A DNA stretch of 64,000 nucleotides from Prescottella agglutinans (GCF_004011865.1 NZ_RKLP01000004.1:248001-312000), one strand, 5' to 3'; positions 1 to 10,765 are shown, numbered from the stretch's first letter. The notes: generated by a model not told the origin, from the letters alone. A program made the numbers and translations.

Positions 1-1692
1 CGTCGCGGCCGCCGCGAGCATCGACGACGTGTCCCGGCCGGGTCCCGAGGGCAGGTCCCCGCACTCCCAGACGGTCTCGACCTCGCGCCGGGCCGCGGGA
101 TCGGTGACCGGCCGCCCACCCGGCAACACCGCCGGTGACGCACCGACCTCCAACGCGCCGCGTTCACCGGCCCGCCGCGGGATCCACGCTATCCGCGCGC
201 CGGTCGCGTCGGCCAGGCGTCCCACCGCCGACAGCGTTCCGGGAATCCCAGCGGCCCGCTCGCCGACCAGGATCACCGAACCGGCACACCGCAGAAACTC
301 CGACGCGGACAGTTCGTCGAGGATCGCCGGTTCGTCGCCCGGGACCGCTCGCAGCAACCGGCCGGACATCTTCTCGAGCCCGCGCGTCGCGTAGGGCCCG
401 ACGGACATGACCACCGTCCGGCGAACCCGGACGGCCTTGCGCAGTCGGAGGAACACCATCGGCGACTCCTCCTCCGGCTCGAACGCGACCAGCAGGACGG
501 CGGGTGCGTGCTCGAGGTCGTCGTACGTGATCGCCGTGGGATCGGCACCGAGAACGCGGCCGGCTACCCGGGCGGCGAGGAACCCGGCTTCCTCGACGGA
601 GTGCAGCCGGGAGCGGAAGTCGATGTCGTTGGTGCCGAGTACCGCCCGAGCGAACTTCGCGTACGCGTACGCATCCTCCACGGTGGACCGACCACCGACC
701 AGGACGCCGGTGCCGCCGCGCGCCGCCGCGAGCCCGCGTGCGGCGGCCGCGAGCGCCTCCGGCCACGACGCCGGCACGAGGTCGCCGGCGTCGTTCCGGA
801 CCATCGGCGTCGCGAGCCGGTCCGGTTCGGTCGCGTACGTGAACGCCCAGCGCCCCTTGTCGCAGTTCCATTCCTCGTTGACCTGCGGGTCGTCGCCGGC
901 GAGGCGGCGCAGCACGGTCCCGCGGCGATGGTCGGTGCGCTGCGCGCACCCGCCGGCACAGTGCTCGCAGATGCTCGGACTCGACACCAGGTCGAACGGC
1001 CGGGCCCGGAACCGGTACGCGGCGCCGGTGAGCGCACCGACCGGGCAGATCTGCACGGTGTTGCCGGAGAAGTAGGAGTCGAACGGCTCGTCCTCGCCGA
1101 TCCCGACCTGCTGCAGGGCACCGCGCTCGAGAAGTTCGATCATCGGGTCGCCCGCGATCTGCTGGGAGAAGCGGGTGCAGCGCGCGCACAGCACGCACCG
1201 TTCGCGGTCCAACAGCACCTCGCTGGACAGCGGAATCGGTTTGGGGAAGGTGCGTTTGACGCCGCCGAACCGGGACTCGGAGCGGCCGCTCGACATCGCC
1301 TGGTTCTGCAGCGGGCACTCGCCGCCCTTGTCGCAGACGGGGCAGTCGAGCGGATGGTTGATGAGCAGCAGTTCCATCACGCCCTTCTGCGCGCGGTCCG
1401 CCGCCTCGGAGGTGACCTGCGTGTGGACCACCATGCCGTCGGTCGCAACGGTCGTGCACGACGCCAGCGGCTTGCGCTGCCCCTCGACCTCGACGAGGCA
1501 CTGCCGGCACGCGCCGACCGGGTCTAGCAGTGGATGGTCGCAGAACCGAGGGATCTGGATGCCGATGCCCTCGGCCGCGCGGATCACGAGCGTCCCCTTG
1601 GGGACGGTCACCTCGACGCCGTCGATCGTGAGCGTCACCCGGTCCGACGGCACCGGCTGGCCGGAGGCGTCGGCACCTACGTTGACGGTCAT
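1..1692 (-). CDS. nuoG: NADH-quinone oxidoreductase subunit G (C-terminus off the left edge)
   Basis: NuoG is the large iron-sulfur subunit of the complex I peripheral arm and carries electrons from NuoF towards NuoB. About 564 codons are present; the usual protein is near 790 aa, so the C-terminal part lies outside the window. From the N-terminus one sees the [2Fe-2S] motif (CDHP...GACRQC), the His-ligated cluster motif (HPLDCPVC...GEC), a ferredoxin-like CVLCARC...CPVGA pair, and the extra N7 motif CEHCAGGC with a distal Cys in EEWNC. The ATG at 1692 overlaps the nuoF stop by 4 nt (ATGA), so translation is probably coupled. Identification is firm; only the missing end is unknown. Confidence 0.97.
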   Translation of the reverse strand, partial: MTVNVGADASGQPVPSDRVTLTIDGVEVTVPKGTLVIRAAEGIGIQIPRFCDHPLLDPVGACRQCLVEVEGQRKPLASCTTVATDGMVVHTQVTSEAADRAQKGVMELLLINHPLDCPVCDKGGECPLQNQAMSSGRSESRFGGVKRTFPKPIPLSSEVLLDRERCVLCARCTRFSQQIAGDPMIELLERGALQQVGIGEDEPFDSYFSGNTVQICPVGALTGAAYRFRARPFDLVSSPSICEHCAGGCAQRTDHRRGTVLRRLAGDDPQVNEEWNCDKGRWAFTYATEPDRLATPMVRNDAGDLVPASWPEALAAAARGLAAARGGTGVLVGGRSTVEDAYAYAKFARAVLGTNDIDFRSRLHSVEEAGFLAARVAGRVLGADPTAITYDDLEHAPAVLLVAFEPEEESPMVFLRLRKAVRVRRTVVMSVGPYATRGLEKMSGRLLRAVPGDEPAILDELSASEFLRCAGSVILVGERAAGIPGTLSAVGRLADATGARIAWIPRRAGERGALEVGASPAVLPGGRPVTDPAARREVETVWECGDLPSGPGRDTSSMLAAAAT

Positions 1693-3776
1693 GCGATCCC
1701 CCCTTCCGGTCGGGCCGTGACCTTCGAGACGAGCGCGGACTCGTCCGGGTCGAACGGGCAGCCTCCGTGCTCGAGGTGCGCGACGTACTCGTCGCGGAAG
1801 TACTTCAGCGAGGACGTGATCGGGCTCGTGGCGCCGTCACCGAGGGCGCAGAACGACTTGCCGAGGACGGTGTCGGAGATGTCGAGCAGCTTCGTGAGGT
1901 CCTCCTCGGTGCCCTCCCCACGCTCGAGCCGCTCGAGGATCTGCACCAGCCAGTACGTGCCCTCCCGGCACGGGGTGCACTTGCCGCACGACTCGTGGGC
2001 GTAGAACTCCGTCCACCGCAACACCACCCGCACGACGCAGGTGGTCTCGTCGAAGATCTGCAGCGCTTTGGTGCCGAGCATCGATCCTGCCCCCGCCACG
2101 TTTTCGTAGTCGAGCGGCACGTCGAGGTGCTCGTCGGTGAAGATCGGGGTCGACGAGCCGCCGGGGGTCCAGAACTTGAGCCGATGGCCCGCGCGGACAC
2201 CACCGGCGTGATCGAGCAACTGCCGCAACGTGACCCCCAGCGGTGCCTCGTACTGGCCGGGCCGGGTGACATGACCCGAGAGCGAGTACAGGGTGAACCC
2301 GGGCGACGCCTCGCTGCCCATGCTGCGGAACCACTCCGGCCCGCGCAGGATGATCGGCGGGACGCTCGCGATCGACTCGACGTTGTTGACCACGGTGGGG
2401 CACGCGTACAGCCCGGCGACCGCGGGAAACGGCGGCCGCAACCGAGGCTGGCCGCGTCGGCCCTCGAGCGAATCGAGCAGCGCCGTCTCCTCACCGCAGA
2501 TGTAGGCGCCGGCCCCCGCGTGAACCACGATGTCGAGGTCGAAGCCGGAGCCGAGGATGTCGCGCCCGAGATAGCCGGCGTCGTAGGCTTCCGCGACCGC
2601 GGCCTGCAGTCGGCGCAGGACCGGCACCACCTCGCCGCGCAGGTAGATGAACGCCCGCGACGCCCGGATGGCGAAGGCCGCGATGACGACTCCCTCGATC
2701 AGGGCGTGCGGGGTGGCGAGCATCAGCGGAATGTCCTTGCAGGTGCCCGGTTCCGACTCGTCGGCGTTGACGACGAGGTAGTGCGGCTTCGCGGTGCCGT
2801 CCGTCACGGGATCCTGCGGGATGTACGACCACTTCATGCCCGTCGGGAAGCCGGCGCCGCCCCGGCCACGCAGTCCGGCGTCCTTGACGGTCTGGATCAC
2901 CTCGTCGGGATTCATCCGCAGGGACTTGCGCAGCGCGGTGTAGCCGTCGTGGCGCTCGTAGGTGTCGAGGGTCCACGACCGGGCGTCGTCCCAGTGTCGG
3001 CTCAGGACCGGCGTGAGGGTGGGTCCGTCGGCGGTGTCGGCTCCGTCCTCCCGGGACACCCGCAGCCCGGCGAGCGTCGCCGGTCCCGCGCCGCCGCCCG
3101 CCTCCAGCGCGCCGGGCCGCCCGTCCGGGAATCCCGCGAGGATGCGGGCGGTCTCCCGGAACGAGCACAGCGGTGCCCCGCGAGTGGGTGTCACGGACTG
3201 CCCGGCGCGCAGCGCGTCGACCACCTCGGTGGCCGACGCGGGCGTCTGGTTGTCGAAGAACTCCCAGTTCACCATCATCACCGGCGCGAAGTCGCAGGCC
3301 GCGTTGCACTCGATGTGCTCGAGCGTCACCGCCCCGTCCGCCGTCGTCTCGCCGGCGCCGATCCCGAGGTGCTCGCGCAGGGCCGCGTAGATCGCGTCGC
3401 CGCCCATCACGGCGCACAGGCTGTTGGTGCACACGCCCACGTGGTAGGTGCCGGTCGGATCTCGGCGGTACATCGTGTAGAACGTCGCCACCGCGGTGAC
3501 CTCGGCCGCGGTCAGTCCGAGTTGCCGTGCGCAGAAATCGATTCCGGCCGGCGAGACGTATCCGTCCTCGGCCTGGACGAGGTGCAGCAGCGGCAGCAGC
3601 GCCGACCGCGCGGTGCCCGCGGGCTCCGATTCGTCTCCGCGCCTCCGGTAGCGGTCGATGATCTCCTCGGCGTCGGCGGCGAGCCTGGCCTCGACGTCCG
3701 GTGGATAGGAGGGCCGCCGCCGGGGGCTCGGACCGAGTTCGACGAACACCGGTCCCGCGGTTCGTGGTTCGCTCAT
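1689..3776 (-). CDS. nuoEF: Fused NADH-quinone oxidoreductase subunits E and F
   Basis: One uninterrupted 695-aa frame encodes both NADH-dehydrogenase-module subunits. Residues about 1-240 are NuoE, with its [2Fe-2S] ligands CTNSLC and CNAAC. Residues about 265-695 are NuoF, with the NADH/FMN motifs [10 protein letters not shown] and [12 protein letters not shown] and the [4Fe-4S] motif SCGKCTPC plus a later Cys in SFCALGD. In mycobacteria these are two proteins. Here NuoE's usual tail ([11 protein letters not shown]) runs into NuoF's usual start (LTPVLSRHW) without a stop. An in-frame GTG in the junction (codon of V in LRVSRED) could allow a separate NuoF to be made internally. The ATG at 3776 overlaps the nuoD stop (ATGA). 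Subunit identity is certain; whether the cell makes one or two polypeptides is not. Confidence 0.95.
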   Translation of the reverse strand: MSEPRTAGPVFVELGPSPRRRPSYPPDVEARLAADAEEIIDRYRRRGDESEPAGTARSALLPLLHLVQAEDGYVSPAGIDFCARQLGLTAAEVTAVATFYTMYRRDPTGTYHVGVCTNSLCAVMGGDAIYAALREHLGIGAGETTADGAVTLEHIECNAACDFAPVMMVNWEFFDNQTPASATEVVDALRAGQSVTPTRGAPLCSFRETARILAGFPDGRPGALEAGGGAGPATLAGLRVSREDGADTADGPTLTPVLSRHWDDARSWTLDTYERHDGYTALRKSLRMNPDEVIQTVKDAGLRGRGGAGFPTGMKWSYIPQDPVTDGTAKPHYLVVNADESEPGTCKDIPLMLATPHALIEGVVIAAFAIRASRAFIYLRGEVVPVLRRLQAAVAEAYDAGYLGRDILGSGFDLDIVVHAGAGAYICGEETALLDSLEGRRGQPRLRPPFPAVAGLYACPTVVNNVESIASVPPIILRGPEWFRSMGSEASPGFTLYSLSGHVTRPGQYEAPLGVTLRQLLDHAGGVRAGHRLKFWTPGGSSTPIFTDEHLDVPLDYENVAGAGSMLGTKALQIFDETTCVVRVVLRWTEFYAHESCGKCTPCREGTYWLVQILERLERGEGTEEDLTKLLDISDTVLGKSFCALGDGATSPITSSLKYFRDEYVAHLEHGGCPFDPDESALVSKVTARPEGGIA

Positions 3777-5107
3777 CGGTCCACTCCCCCCATGACGGGG
3801 TCGATGCTGGCCACCGACGCGATCACGTCGGCCACCATCCCGCCCTCGCACATTGCCGACACGGCCTGGAGATTGGTGAACGACGGATCCCGGTAGTGCA
3901 CGCGGAACGGCCTGGTCCCGCCGTCGCTCACCATGTGCACCCCCAGTTCGCCGCGCGGTGACTCCAGCGCCACGTAGACCTGGCCGGGCGGGACGCGGAA
4001 CCCCTCGGTGACGAGCTTGAAGTGGTGGATCAGCTCCTCCATCGACGTGCCCATGATCCGGCGAATGTGTTCGAGGGAGTTACCGAGCCCGTCCGGACCG
4101 AGCGCGAGATCGGCCGGCCAGGCGATCTTCCGGTCCGCCACCATGACCGGGCCGGGACGCAGCCGGTCCAGGCACTGTTCGACTATCTTGAGCGACTCCG
4201 CCATCTCCCGCACGCGCACGAGATAGCGCCCGTAGCAGTCGGATCCGGTGTCGGTGACGACGTCGAAGTCGTAGGACTCGTAGCCGCAGTACGGATCCGA
4301 CCGGCGCACGTCCAGCGGCAGCCCGGTGGCCCGCAGGATCGGACCGGTGATGCCGAGCGCCATGCAGCCGGTGAGATCGAGGTAGCCGATGCCCTGCGTG
4401 CGGGCCTTCCAGATCGGGTTCTCGTTGAGGAGGTTCTCGAGGTCGCGCAGGCGCCGCGGCATCAGGTCGAGCAGTTCGCGCACCTTGCGGACCGCACCGT
4501 CGGGCAGGTCCTGGGAGATCCCGCCCGGCCGGATGTAGGCGTGGTTCATCCGCAGGCCGGTGATCATCTCGAAGATGTCGAGGACCAGTTCGCGTTCGCG
4601 GAACCCGAAGAGCATCGGCGTGATCGCGCCCAGTTCCATCCCGCCGGTCGCCAGTGCCACGAGGTGCGAGGAGATCCGGTTGAGCTCCATCAGCAGCACG
4701 CGGACGACGGTGGCGCGCTCGGGAATCTGGTCGGTGATGTCGAGCAGTTTCTCCACACCCAGGCAGTACGCCACCTCGTTGAAGAACGGGGCCAGGTAGT
4801 CCATGCGCGTGACGAACGTGACGCCCTGCGTCCAGTTGCGGTACTCGAGGTTCTTCTCGATCCCGGTGTGCAGGTAGCCGATTCCGCAACGCGCCTCGGT
4901 CACCGTCTCGCCCTCGATCTCGAGGATCAACCGCAGCACCCCGTGGGTGGACGGGTGCTGCGGCCCCATGTTCACGACGATCCGCTCGGCACCGGACTCG
5001 TGCGCCGCGGTGGCCGCGTCGACCAGCGCGTCCCAGTCCTGGCCGGCGACGGTGAACTCCGCACCGCCACCGCCGTTCCGGGCGAAGGAGTCACGAGAAT
5101 TGTTCAC
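3773..5107 (-). CDS. nuoD: NADH-quinone oxidoreductase subunit D
   Basis: This is the 49-kDa-type subunit of complex I, which together with NuoB forms the quinone-binding chamber. The 444-aa product has the family hallmarks [11 protein letters not shown] near residue 35, [12 protein letters not shown], the [11 protein letters not shown] segment, and a C-terminal ESPRGE followed by [10 protein letters not shown] and ending ...[11 protein letters not shown] start it at the GTG at 5107, which overlaps the nuoC stop as GTGA. This gives a length close to mycobacterial NuoD (about 440 aa); upstream in-frame sequence belongs to nuoC in another frame. The gene is tightly coupled on both sides. Confidence 0.97.
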   Translation of the reverse strand: MNNSRDSFARNGGGGAEFTVAGQDWDALVDAATAAHESGAERIVVNMGPQHPSTHGVLRLILEIEGETVTEARCGIGYLHTGIEKNLEYRNWTQGVTFVTRMDYLAPFFNEVAYCLGVEKLLDITDQIPERATVVRVLLMELNRISSHLVALATGGMELGAITPMLFGFRERELVLDIFEMITGLRMNHAYIRPGGISQDLPDGAVRKVRELLDLMPRRLRDLENLLNENPIWKARTQGIGYLDLTGCMALGITGPILRATGLPLDVRRSDPYCGYESYDFDVVTDTGSDCYGRYLVRVREMAESLKIVEQCLDRLRPGPVMVADRKIAWPADLALGPDGLGNSLEHIRRIMGTSMEELIHHFKLVTEGFRVPPGQVYVALESPRGELGVHMVSDGGTRPFRVHYRDPSFTNLQAVSAMCEGGMVADVIASVASIDPVMGGVDR

Positions 5108-5865
5108 TGATACGCCCTCCTCTCGTCCGGTGGCGGGATCTTCGCCCCCTTGTACTCGACGGGGATGCCGCCGAGCGGGTAGTCCTTCCGCTGCGGATGA
5201 CCCACCCAGTCGTCGGGCATCTCGATCCGGGTGAGCGCCGGGTGACCGTCGAACACGAGTCCGAAGAAGTCGTAGGCCTCGCGCTCGTGCCAGTCGGTGG
5301 TCGGGTACACGAAGTACAGCGACGGGATGTGCGGATCGGCGTCGGGCACCGCCACCTCCAGCCGAAGCCGGCGGCTGTGGGTGACCGACATCAGCGGGTA
5401 CACCGCGTGCAGTTCCCGCCCCGGGTCCTGCGGGTAGTGCACCCCGCTCACCCCGAGGCACAGTTCGAACCGCAACTCCGGGACGTCGCGCAGCAACCGG
5501 GCCAGCAGTGGCAGGTACTCGCGACGCACGTGGAGGGTGAGTTCGCCGCGGAAGACGACGACCTTCTCGACCGCGTCGTCGAACAGGACACCCGCGTCGT
5601 CCGACGAGTCGAGGGCGGCGGCGAGAACGTCCACGACCTCGTCGAACCAGCCGCCGTAGGGTCGCGGCGTGCCGCCCGGCAACGTGACCGGCCGGACCAG
5701 GCGTCCGTAGCCGGAGGTGTCCCCGGTGCCGCCGACGCCGAACATGCCCTGGCGCAAGCCGATCATCTCGCCGCCCGCGACGCGTTCGGGCGGTACCGTG
5801 CCCTCCGGGCCGGCGGTGGCCTCAGGATCGGTGCCGCCCGGCACGTGGTCGTGGTCGTCCGTCAT
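5104..5865 (-). CDS. nuoC: NADH-quinone oxidoreductase subunit C
   Basis: This is the 30-kDa-type subunit of the complex I peripheral arm. The product is 253 aa. Its first ~60 residues are a low-conservation actinobacterial extension rich in Asp, Gly and Pro. The conserved core follows, with [12 protein letters not shown], the signature [16 protein letters not shown], and the C-terminal [12 protein letters not shown] motif. The ATG at 5865 overlaps the nuoB stop by 4 nt, and its own stop overlaps the nuoD GTG start. NuoC and NuoD are separate here, unlike the fused NuoCD of enterobacteria. Confidence 0.97.
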   Translation of the reverse strand: MTDDHDHVPGGTDPEATAGPEGTVPPERVAGGEMIGLRQGMFGVGGTGDTSGYGRLVRPVTLPGGTPRPYGGWFDEVVDVLAAALDSSDDAGVLFDDAVEKVVVFRGELTLHVRREYLPLLARLLRDVPELRFELCLGVSGVHYPQDPGRELHAVYPLMSVTHSRRLRLEVAVPDADPHIPSLYFVYPTTDWHEREAYDFFGLVFDGHPALTRIEMPDDWVGHPQRKDYPLGGIPVEYKGAKIPPPDERRAYQ

Positions 5866-6437
5866 CGCGCCACCGTCCCGGCCCCGCGCCCCGGCATCCC
5901 GAGGTCGATCGTCGGTCGGGCCGCGAGCGCCGCCGCCTCGGCCGCCCGCACCGCCTCCTCGCGGTTGACCCCGAGCGGCATCTGCTGAATCTTCGCGTGC
6001 AGCTCCAGGATTGCGTTGAGCAGCATCTCCGGGCGAGGTGGGCAGCCGGGCAGGTAGATGTCGACCGGGACGACGTGGTCGACGCCCTGCACGATCGCGT
6101 AGTTGTTGAACATCCCACCCGACGACGCGCACACCCCCATCGCCAGCACCCACTTGGGCTCGACCATCTGGTCGTACACCTGCCGCAGCACCGGTGCCAT
6201 CTTCTGACTCACCCGGCCCGCGACGATCATGAGGTCGGCCTGCCGGGGCGACGCGCGGAAGGCCTCCATGCCGAACCTGGCCAGGTCGTAGCGACCCGCC
6301 GTGGTCGCCATCATCTCGATCGCGCAGCACGCGAGGCCGAACGTCGCCGGCCAGAGCGAACCCTTGCGAGCGTAGCCGGCCACGGTTTCGACGGTGCTCA
6401 GCAGGAATCCGCTCGGCACCTTCTCCTCGAGACCCAT
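5862..6437 (-). CDS. nuoB: NADH-quinone oxidoreductase subunit B
   Basis: NuoB carries the terminal [4Fe-4S] cluster N2, which passes electrons to ubiquinone or menaquinone. The 191-aa protein shows the tandem-Cys motif LACCAIEMM, a further Cys in GVCASSGG, and the last ligand in LPGCPPRPE. The N-terminal [24 protein letters not shown] segment is typical of the family. The start is ATG at 6437 with a strong Shine-Dalgarno (GAAGGAGGTG) just upstream. The gap to nuoA is 31 nt, so it is in the same operon. Confidence 0.98.
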   Translation of the reverse strand: MGLEEKVPSGFLLSTVETVAGYARKGSLWPATFGLACCAIEMMATTAGRYDLARFGMEAFRASPRQADLMIVAGRVSQKMAPVLRQVYDQMVEPKWVLAMGVCASSGGMFNNYAIVQGVDHVVPVDIYLPGCPPRPEMLLNAILELHAKIQQMPLGVNREEAVRAAEAAALAARPTIDLGMPGRGAGTVAR

Positions 6438-6468
6438 GCCAGGTTCACCTCCTTCTCGCGGGTACCGC

Positions 6469-6840
6469 CTAGTCCCAGCTCAATCCCCCACGCCGCCACT
6501 CGTACACGTAGGCCACGGACACGTTGAAGACGAACACGGCCATCGCGGCCAGACCGAACAGTCCGAGGGCGTCGAAATGCACCACCCACGGGTAGAGGAA
6601 CACGATCTCGATGTCGAAGATGATGAACAGCATCGCCGTCAGGTAGTACTTCACCGGGATCCGTTGCCCGCCCGCGCGACCGGTGGCCGGCTGCGGAGTG
6701 GGCTCGATGCCGCACTCGTAGGCCTCGAGTTTCGCGCGGTTGCGGCGCTTGGGGCCGACGACGGAGGCGACGACCACGGAGAACACCGCGAAGGCCACGG
6801 CGATGGCTCCGAGCACGAGAATCGGCACGTACGCGTTCAC
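6469..6840 (-). CDS. nuoA: NADH-quinone oxidoreductase subunit A
   Basis: NuoA is a small membrane-arm subunit with three transmembrane helices. The 123-aa product has an N-terminal helix ([20 protein letters not shown]), the loop with the conserved YECGIEP motif, then the second and third helices around [16 protein letters not shown] and [14 protein letters not shown] use the GTG at 6840 because GAGGAGC lies at good spacing upstream; a longer in-frame version from 6912 lacks homology to the family. It is the first gene of the nuo operon. The 206-nt gap at 6841-7046 must hold the nuo promoter, but I could not assign a convincing -35/-10 pair there. Confidence 0.96.
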   Translation of the reverse strand: MNAYVPILVLGAIAVAFAVFSVVVASVVGPKRRNRAKLEAYECGIEPTPQPATGRAGGQRIPVKYYLTAMLFIIFDIEIVFLYPWVVHFDALGLFGLAAMAVFVFNVSVAYVYEWRRGGLSWD

Positions 6841-7046
6841 TGCGCCCCAGCTCCTCTCGTCGCGAGCCCACAAGGTGACCACGCGCGGCGGGTAGCCACG
6901 GGAGACGCACAATCACGCAATCAGGAAAACCCACCCGCCGAATGTGATCTACGACTCAGCGTACCGGGATTGTCCCCGAACTTGGCTTCGGTTTTACCCG
7001 CGAGTCTTTCGGGTGCCGTCCGCGTATCGACCCGGCCCCGATTCCG

Positions 7047-7460
7047 TCACGCCCGCCGTAGCAGCGGGACGACGGCCTCTGCCAGCCGGAACGGCTCGAT
7101 CGGGTGCTGCACCACCGCCTCGGCCCGCGACCAGTCGGCGAGCCACCGGTCGTCGGCGCGCCCGGTGAGGACCACGATCGGCGGGCACACGTCCAGCTCG
7201 TCCTTGAGCTGCTTGGCAATTCCCATCCCGCCCGCCGGGGTCGCCTCGCCGTCCAGGATCGCAAGGTCGATGCCACCCGCGTCCATCGTGCGGATCACCA
7301 CCGGCTCCGTCGCGACCTCGACGTACTCGAGTTCCGGCACGTCGGGATGCGGGCGGGTGCCGAGAGCGCGCATCACCTGTTCCCGTGTCGAGGCGTCGCT
7401 GCTGTAGACGAGTACGCGCAGCGGACCGGAGACGTCGGAGCGGACGGTCGGATTGGCCAC
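7047..7460 (-). CDS. Response-regulator receiver-like protein adjacent to nuo (Rv3143-like)
   Basis: This is a stand-alone receiver-domain protein of 137 aa with no output domain. The core starts at LRVLVYSSDA, the likely phospho-acceptor Asp is in DLAILDGEATP, and the later strand is PPIVVLTGRADD. It resembles mycobacterial Rv3143, which also sits immediately upstream of nuoA and has been reported to interact with NuoD. I chose the GTG at 7460, which gives VANPTVRS and matches the mycobacterial N-terminus; a longer start at 7526 is possible. No cognate histidine kinase is in the window. Function in complex I regulation is inferred from position and the mycobacterial counterpart. Confidence 0.85.
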   Translation of the reverse strand: MANPTVRSDVSGPLRVLVYSSDASTREQVMRALGTRPHPDVPELEYVEVATEPVVIRTMDAGGIDLAILDGEATPAGGMGIAKQLKDELDVCPPIVVLTGRADDRWLADWSRAEAVVQHPIEPFRLAEAVVPLLRRA

Positions 7461-7519
7461 GGAGCCGATGCTACGGCCGACCGGGCCCCCGCGCCGGGAG
7501 GCGAGTCCGTCCCGATTCG

Positions 7520-8137
7520 TCACCAACCCGGGACGGACACCGGCATGAACTGGAACTGCCCGGACGCGGACCGGAAGGTCGCGAGCGCCCGGTCGATGTG
7601 CGACGCGGACGTGACGAGGACGGCTCCGTTCGCTCCCGCGCCGGAGAGGATCTGGGTGGTGTTCCGGGCGTTGTCGACCGTCGAGTACGAGTCGTTCTCG
7701 AGGATGATGTTGGCCGGATTGACGCCCCGCAGCGTGAGCCCGACGAGCATCGCCTGTGCCTCGGTGTACGGCAGCGCCTGCGTCGGTCCGCCCGACACGA
7801 TCACCTTGTTCTGGGGATGCAGGCGCGCGAGCGCGGCCGCGGCGTCGAGACGCGCGTTGAGGACCGCGGGCAGGAGCCCGTCGGCGTTGAGGCGGGCACC
7901 GAGCACCACGATGTACCGAGAGGCCGGATCACCGGTGAGGTACGCGTGCGCCGGCGCGTACTGCGCCAGCGAGACGACGGTGTCGGAGATGCCGGCCACG
8001 GCGGTGCGCTCGACGGTGTCGATGCCCTGGCCGATGAGTCCCGGGATGTTCAGCGAGGCGGCCTGTGCCGGCGCCGCGGCGAGAAGGGGAACTGCGGCGA
8101 ACGCGGCCGCGACAACGGTGGTCCTCAACTTGTGCAT
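7520..8137 (-). CDS. Exported DUF218 (YdcF/SanA-like) protein
   Basis: This is a 205-aa protein with a Sec-type signal peptide: MHKLR, a hydrophobic stretch, then APAQAA as a likely cleavage site near residue 27. The mature part is a DUF218 domain with the motifs YIVVLGARL, VIVSGGPTQ, YTEAQAM, GV..ANIILENDSYSTVDNA and a terminal SHIDRA. Family members (SanA, ElyC, YdcF) are linked to envelope integrity, but the reaction is not established. The ATG at 8137 follows a GAGACCCAGGGC stretch. The upstream in-frame extension lacks a signal peptide and was rejected. Confidence 0.8.
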   Translation of the reverse strand: MHKLRTTVVAAAFAAVPLLAAAPAQAASLNIPGLIGQGIDTVERTAVAGISDTVVSLAQYAPAHAYLTGDPASRYIVVLGARLNADGLLPAVLNARLDAAAALARLHPQNKVIVSGGPTQALPYTEAQAMLVGLTLRGVNPANIILENDSYSTVDNARNTTQILSGAGANGAVLVTSASHIDRALATFRSASGQFQFMPVSVPGW

Positions 8138-8244
8138 GCCCTGGGTCTCTCCGATTTCTGGGGTCGCCGTCTGGTAACGCGCGTCACACCCTACGTGTTC
8201 GACGCCCGCACGGCAGCACAAGGGGTGACACAACAGGCCCCGGG

Positions 8245-8937
8245 CTACTCGATTCCGTCCACGACCAGGGCGAGCGCGAATCCGTCCCAGCCCTTCGACC
8301 CGACCGTCTGCAGCGCCGTCGCATCGACCCGGGGTTCGGCGGCCAGCAGGCCGAGGACCTCCCGACTGGCGTGCACCGCCTCGTCATCGAGGTCGGGGTT
8401 GGACACCGCTCCCCCGCGGACGACGTTGTCGACGACGATCACCGTGCCGGGGCGCGACATGCGCAGCGCCCAGCGGACGTAGTTGGAGTTGTTGACCTTG
8501 TCCGCGTCGATGAACACCAGATCGAACGGTCCCATGCCGTCGGCCTCGACGCCGGGCAGCGTGTCGAGCGCGGCACCGATCCGGATGTCGACCCGACGCC
8601 CGACGCCGGCCCGGTCGAGGTTCTCCCGCGCCACCGCCGCGTGCCTCGGTTCGTACTCCAGCGTCACGACGCGACCGGACTCGCCGACGGCGCGCGCGAG
8701 CCAGATGGTGCTGTACCCGCCGAGCGTGCCGATCTCGAGCACGCGGGTCGCACCGACCATGCGCGCCAACAGGTTCAGGAGCTTGCCCTGCGGCGGGGAC
8801 ACGTCGATCGGCGGCAGCCCGGCCGCCGAGTTCGCCTCCAGTGCCGCAGCGAGATCGTCGTCCGTCCCGACCACGGTGTCGACGAGATAGTCGTCGACCT
8901 CGGCCCAACGACCCCTCTCGTCGTGTTCGCCGGACAC
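8245..8937 (-). CDS. SAM-dependent O-methyltransferase (class I, metal-dependent type)
   Basis: The 230-aa product belongs to methyltransferase family 3 (catechol / caffeoyl-CoA O-methyltransferase type). The SAM-binding loop is VLEIGTLGGYSTIWLA near residue 66. The metal-binding residues are seen as FIDADKVNN and later VVDNVVRGG. The substrate is unknown; mycobacterial relatives such as Rv0187 are similar in size and layout. The gene follows the acyl-CoA dehydrogenase with only 9 nt between them, so they are probably co-transcribed. Confidence 0.88.
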   Translation of the reverse strand: MSGEHDERGRWAEVDDYLVDTVVGTDDDLAAALEANSAAGLPPIDVSPPQGKLLNLLARMVGATRVLEIGTLGGYSTIWLARAVGESGRVVTLEYEPRHAAVARENLDRAGVGRRVDIRIGAALDTLPGVEADGMGPFDLVFIDADKVNNSNYVRWALRMSRPGTVIVVDNVVRGGAVSNPDLDDEAVHASREVLGLLAAEPRVDATALQTVGSKGWDGFALALVVDGIE

Positions 8938-8946
8938 TGCCCGAAC

Positions 8947-10686
8947 CTACGGATGCATCTCGTACGCGCCGTCGTATGCGGCGACCTGATCCCACACCCG
9001 CGCGAACCGTTCCGGGTCGACCACAGGCTTGCGGATCGCGGCCAGCGCCCACTGCTGCTGGGCGTCCGTGGACGACGGTTTACCGTGCAGTGCAACGGCA
9101 TACCGCGAGAAGTCCCGGATCTGGACGTCGAAGATCTGCTCCACCAGGTCGCGCTCCAGGCCCACGATGTCGGCCTGCTCGAGGATCAACTGCCCGTACA
9201 CGACGAGTTCGAACAGGTGCCCTACGGTGAGCAGGAAGTCGAGGTCCTCCCGCTGGGCGTCGTCGGGCCCGGCCGTCGCCAGCAGTTCGCGCAGCGCGAG
9301 CGCCTGCTCGAGGAATCGTTCGACGTTGGGGATGTCGGAGTGCTCGGTGTACACCCGCGTCCAGTCCTGGAACTGCACCTTCGCGGCACCGCGCGCGGGT
9401 CCCTGCTCCCAGAAGAACACGTCGTCCGCGGCGTCGTCGCGGGTGCCGATCGCCGGGTAGTCGACCGGATTGAACATGTAGTTCGGCATGAACTTGAGGA
9501 TCAGCCCGACGTTGACGTGCACCGTGCCCTCGAGCTTGGGCAGGGTGCCGATCAATTCGACGGCCTCGCGGAAGTAGGTGTCCTTCTCGTATCCCTTGGC
9601 GGCGATCACGTCGTGCAGCAGCGCCACCACCGCCTCGCCCTCGGAGGTGACCTTCGCCTTGGTCATCGGGTTGAACAGCAGGTAGCGGCGATCCTCCGGC
9701 CCGGCACTGCGGAAGTAGTCGACGGCGCGGGCGCTGAACAGTTTCATCGCGACCAGACGGGTGTAGGCGTCGACGAAGTTCGAGCGCACGTGCGGAAACT
9801 CGGTGACGCGCTTTCCGTACAGGATCCTGTTGTGCGCGTGCGTGATCGCCTCGAAGAACGCGTGCTCGCACATGCCGATCGACGCGGTGCACAGGTTGAA
9901 CTTGCCGACGTTGACCGTGTTGAGCGCGGCCGAGAACGCGTCCGCGCCGGTGTGCAGGATGTCCGCCTCGTGCACCGGGTAGTCGCGCAACGCGAACGTG
10001 CTCACGTACATCTGCCCGTGCACGACGTTGTCGATCAGGCGGTAGTGCAGATGACGGCTGTCGGCGACGAAGAACACGTACCCGTCGGCGCCCTCGACGT
10101 CGGTGCGGCGACCGAACACCGACACCATGCCGGCGACGTTGCCGTTGCCGATGTAGTACTTGGTGCCGTTCGCGCGGAACACCGCATCGGCGGCGCCGCC
10201 AGAGGTCCCCGGGGCCGGCGTCAGGAGCATGTCGGTCGAGTACACGTCGGCGCCGTGCTCGCGTTCGGACAGCCCGAACGCCATGACACCGCCCGCGTCG
10301 AGTTGCTCGGCGGCGCGCTCGCGGGCAGCGGCGTTGGCGCTCATCCAGATCGGCCCGAGCCCGAGCACCGTCACCTGCCACACGTACCAGTACGCGAGGC
10401 CGTAGAAGCCGAGGATCTCGCTGAGCGCCGCGTTGCGGGCCGCGTCCCACCGCTTGTTGGGGTCACCCCCCGACTCGGTCGCGGGCGTGAGGAACGTCGC
10501 GAACAGCTTCTCGCGGCCGACGAAGTCCAGGAAGTCCCGCGTCCACACCGCGTGCAGGTCGTCCTGCAGGAGTCGTCGTTTGCCCCGGGCCTCGAACCAG
10601 TCGATCGTCGCGCGCAGCAACCGGCGGGTGTTCGGATCGAATGCCGTCGGGTCGTAGTCGTGCGGGTTGAGCAGCAGTCGGTCCAC
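8947..10686 (-). CDS. Acyl-CoA dehydrogenase / oxidase family flavoprotein
   Basis: The ~579-aa protein has the acyl-CoA dehydrogenase fold with an oxidase-like central motif (MAFGLSEREHGADVYSTD), followed by the beta-domain NGTKYYIGNGN and helical C-terminal regions containing NLCTASIGMCEHAFFEA and KLEGTVHVNV. It should oxidise an acyl-CoA at the alpha-beta bond using FAD. Chain length and electron acceptor cannot be read from the sequence. The start is uncertain: the GTG at 10686 has a GGAGG nine bases upstream, while a GTG at 10695 lies too close to that site. The leader region upstream contains a long inverted repeat (10766-10835). Confidence 0.85.
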   Translation of the reverse strand: MDRLLLNPHDYDPTAFDPNTRRLLRATIDWFEARGKRRLLQDDLHAVWTRDFLDFVGREKLFATFLTPATESGGDPNKRWDAARNAALSEILGFYGLAYWYVWQVTVLGLGPIWMSANAAARERAAEQLDAGGVMAFGLSEREHGADVYSTDMLLTPAPGTSGGAADAVFRANGTKYYIGNGNVAGMVSVFGRRTDVEGADGYVFFVADSRHLHYRLIDNVVHGQMYVSTFALRDYPVHEADILHTGADAFSAALNTVNVGKFNLCTASIGMCEHAFFEAITHAHNRILYGKRVTEFPHVRSNFVDAYTRLVAMKLFSARAVDYFRSAGPEDRRYLLFNPMTKAKVTSEGEAVVALLHDVIAAKGYEKDTYFREAVELIGTLPKLEGTVHVNVGLILKFMPNYMFNPVDYPAIGTRDDAADDVFFWEQGPARGAAKVQFQDWTRVYTEHSDIPNVERFLEQALALRELLATAGPDDAQREDLDFLLTVGHLFELVVYGQLILEQADIVGLERDLVEQIFDVQIRDFSRYAVALHGKPSSTDAQQQWALAAIRKPVVDPERFARVWDQVAAYDGAYEMHP

Positions 10687-10765
10687 CGTCGTCACCCTCC
10701 GCAGCGTGAGCCTGCGCCCCGGTCGGGGTCGCAGCCTCCACTGTCCTCCGGATCCGACCGCACCG

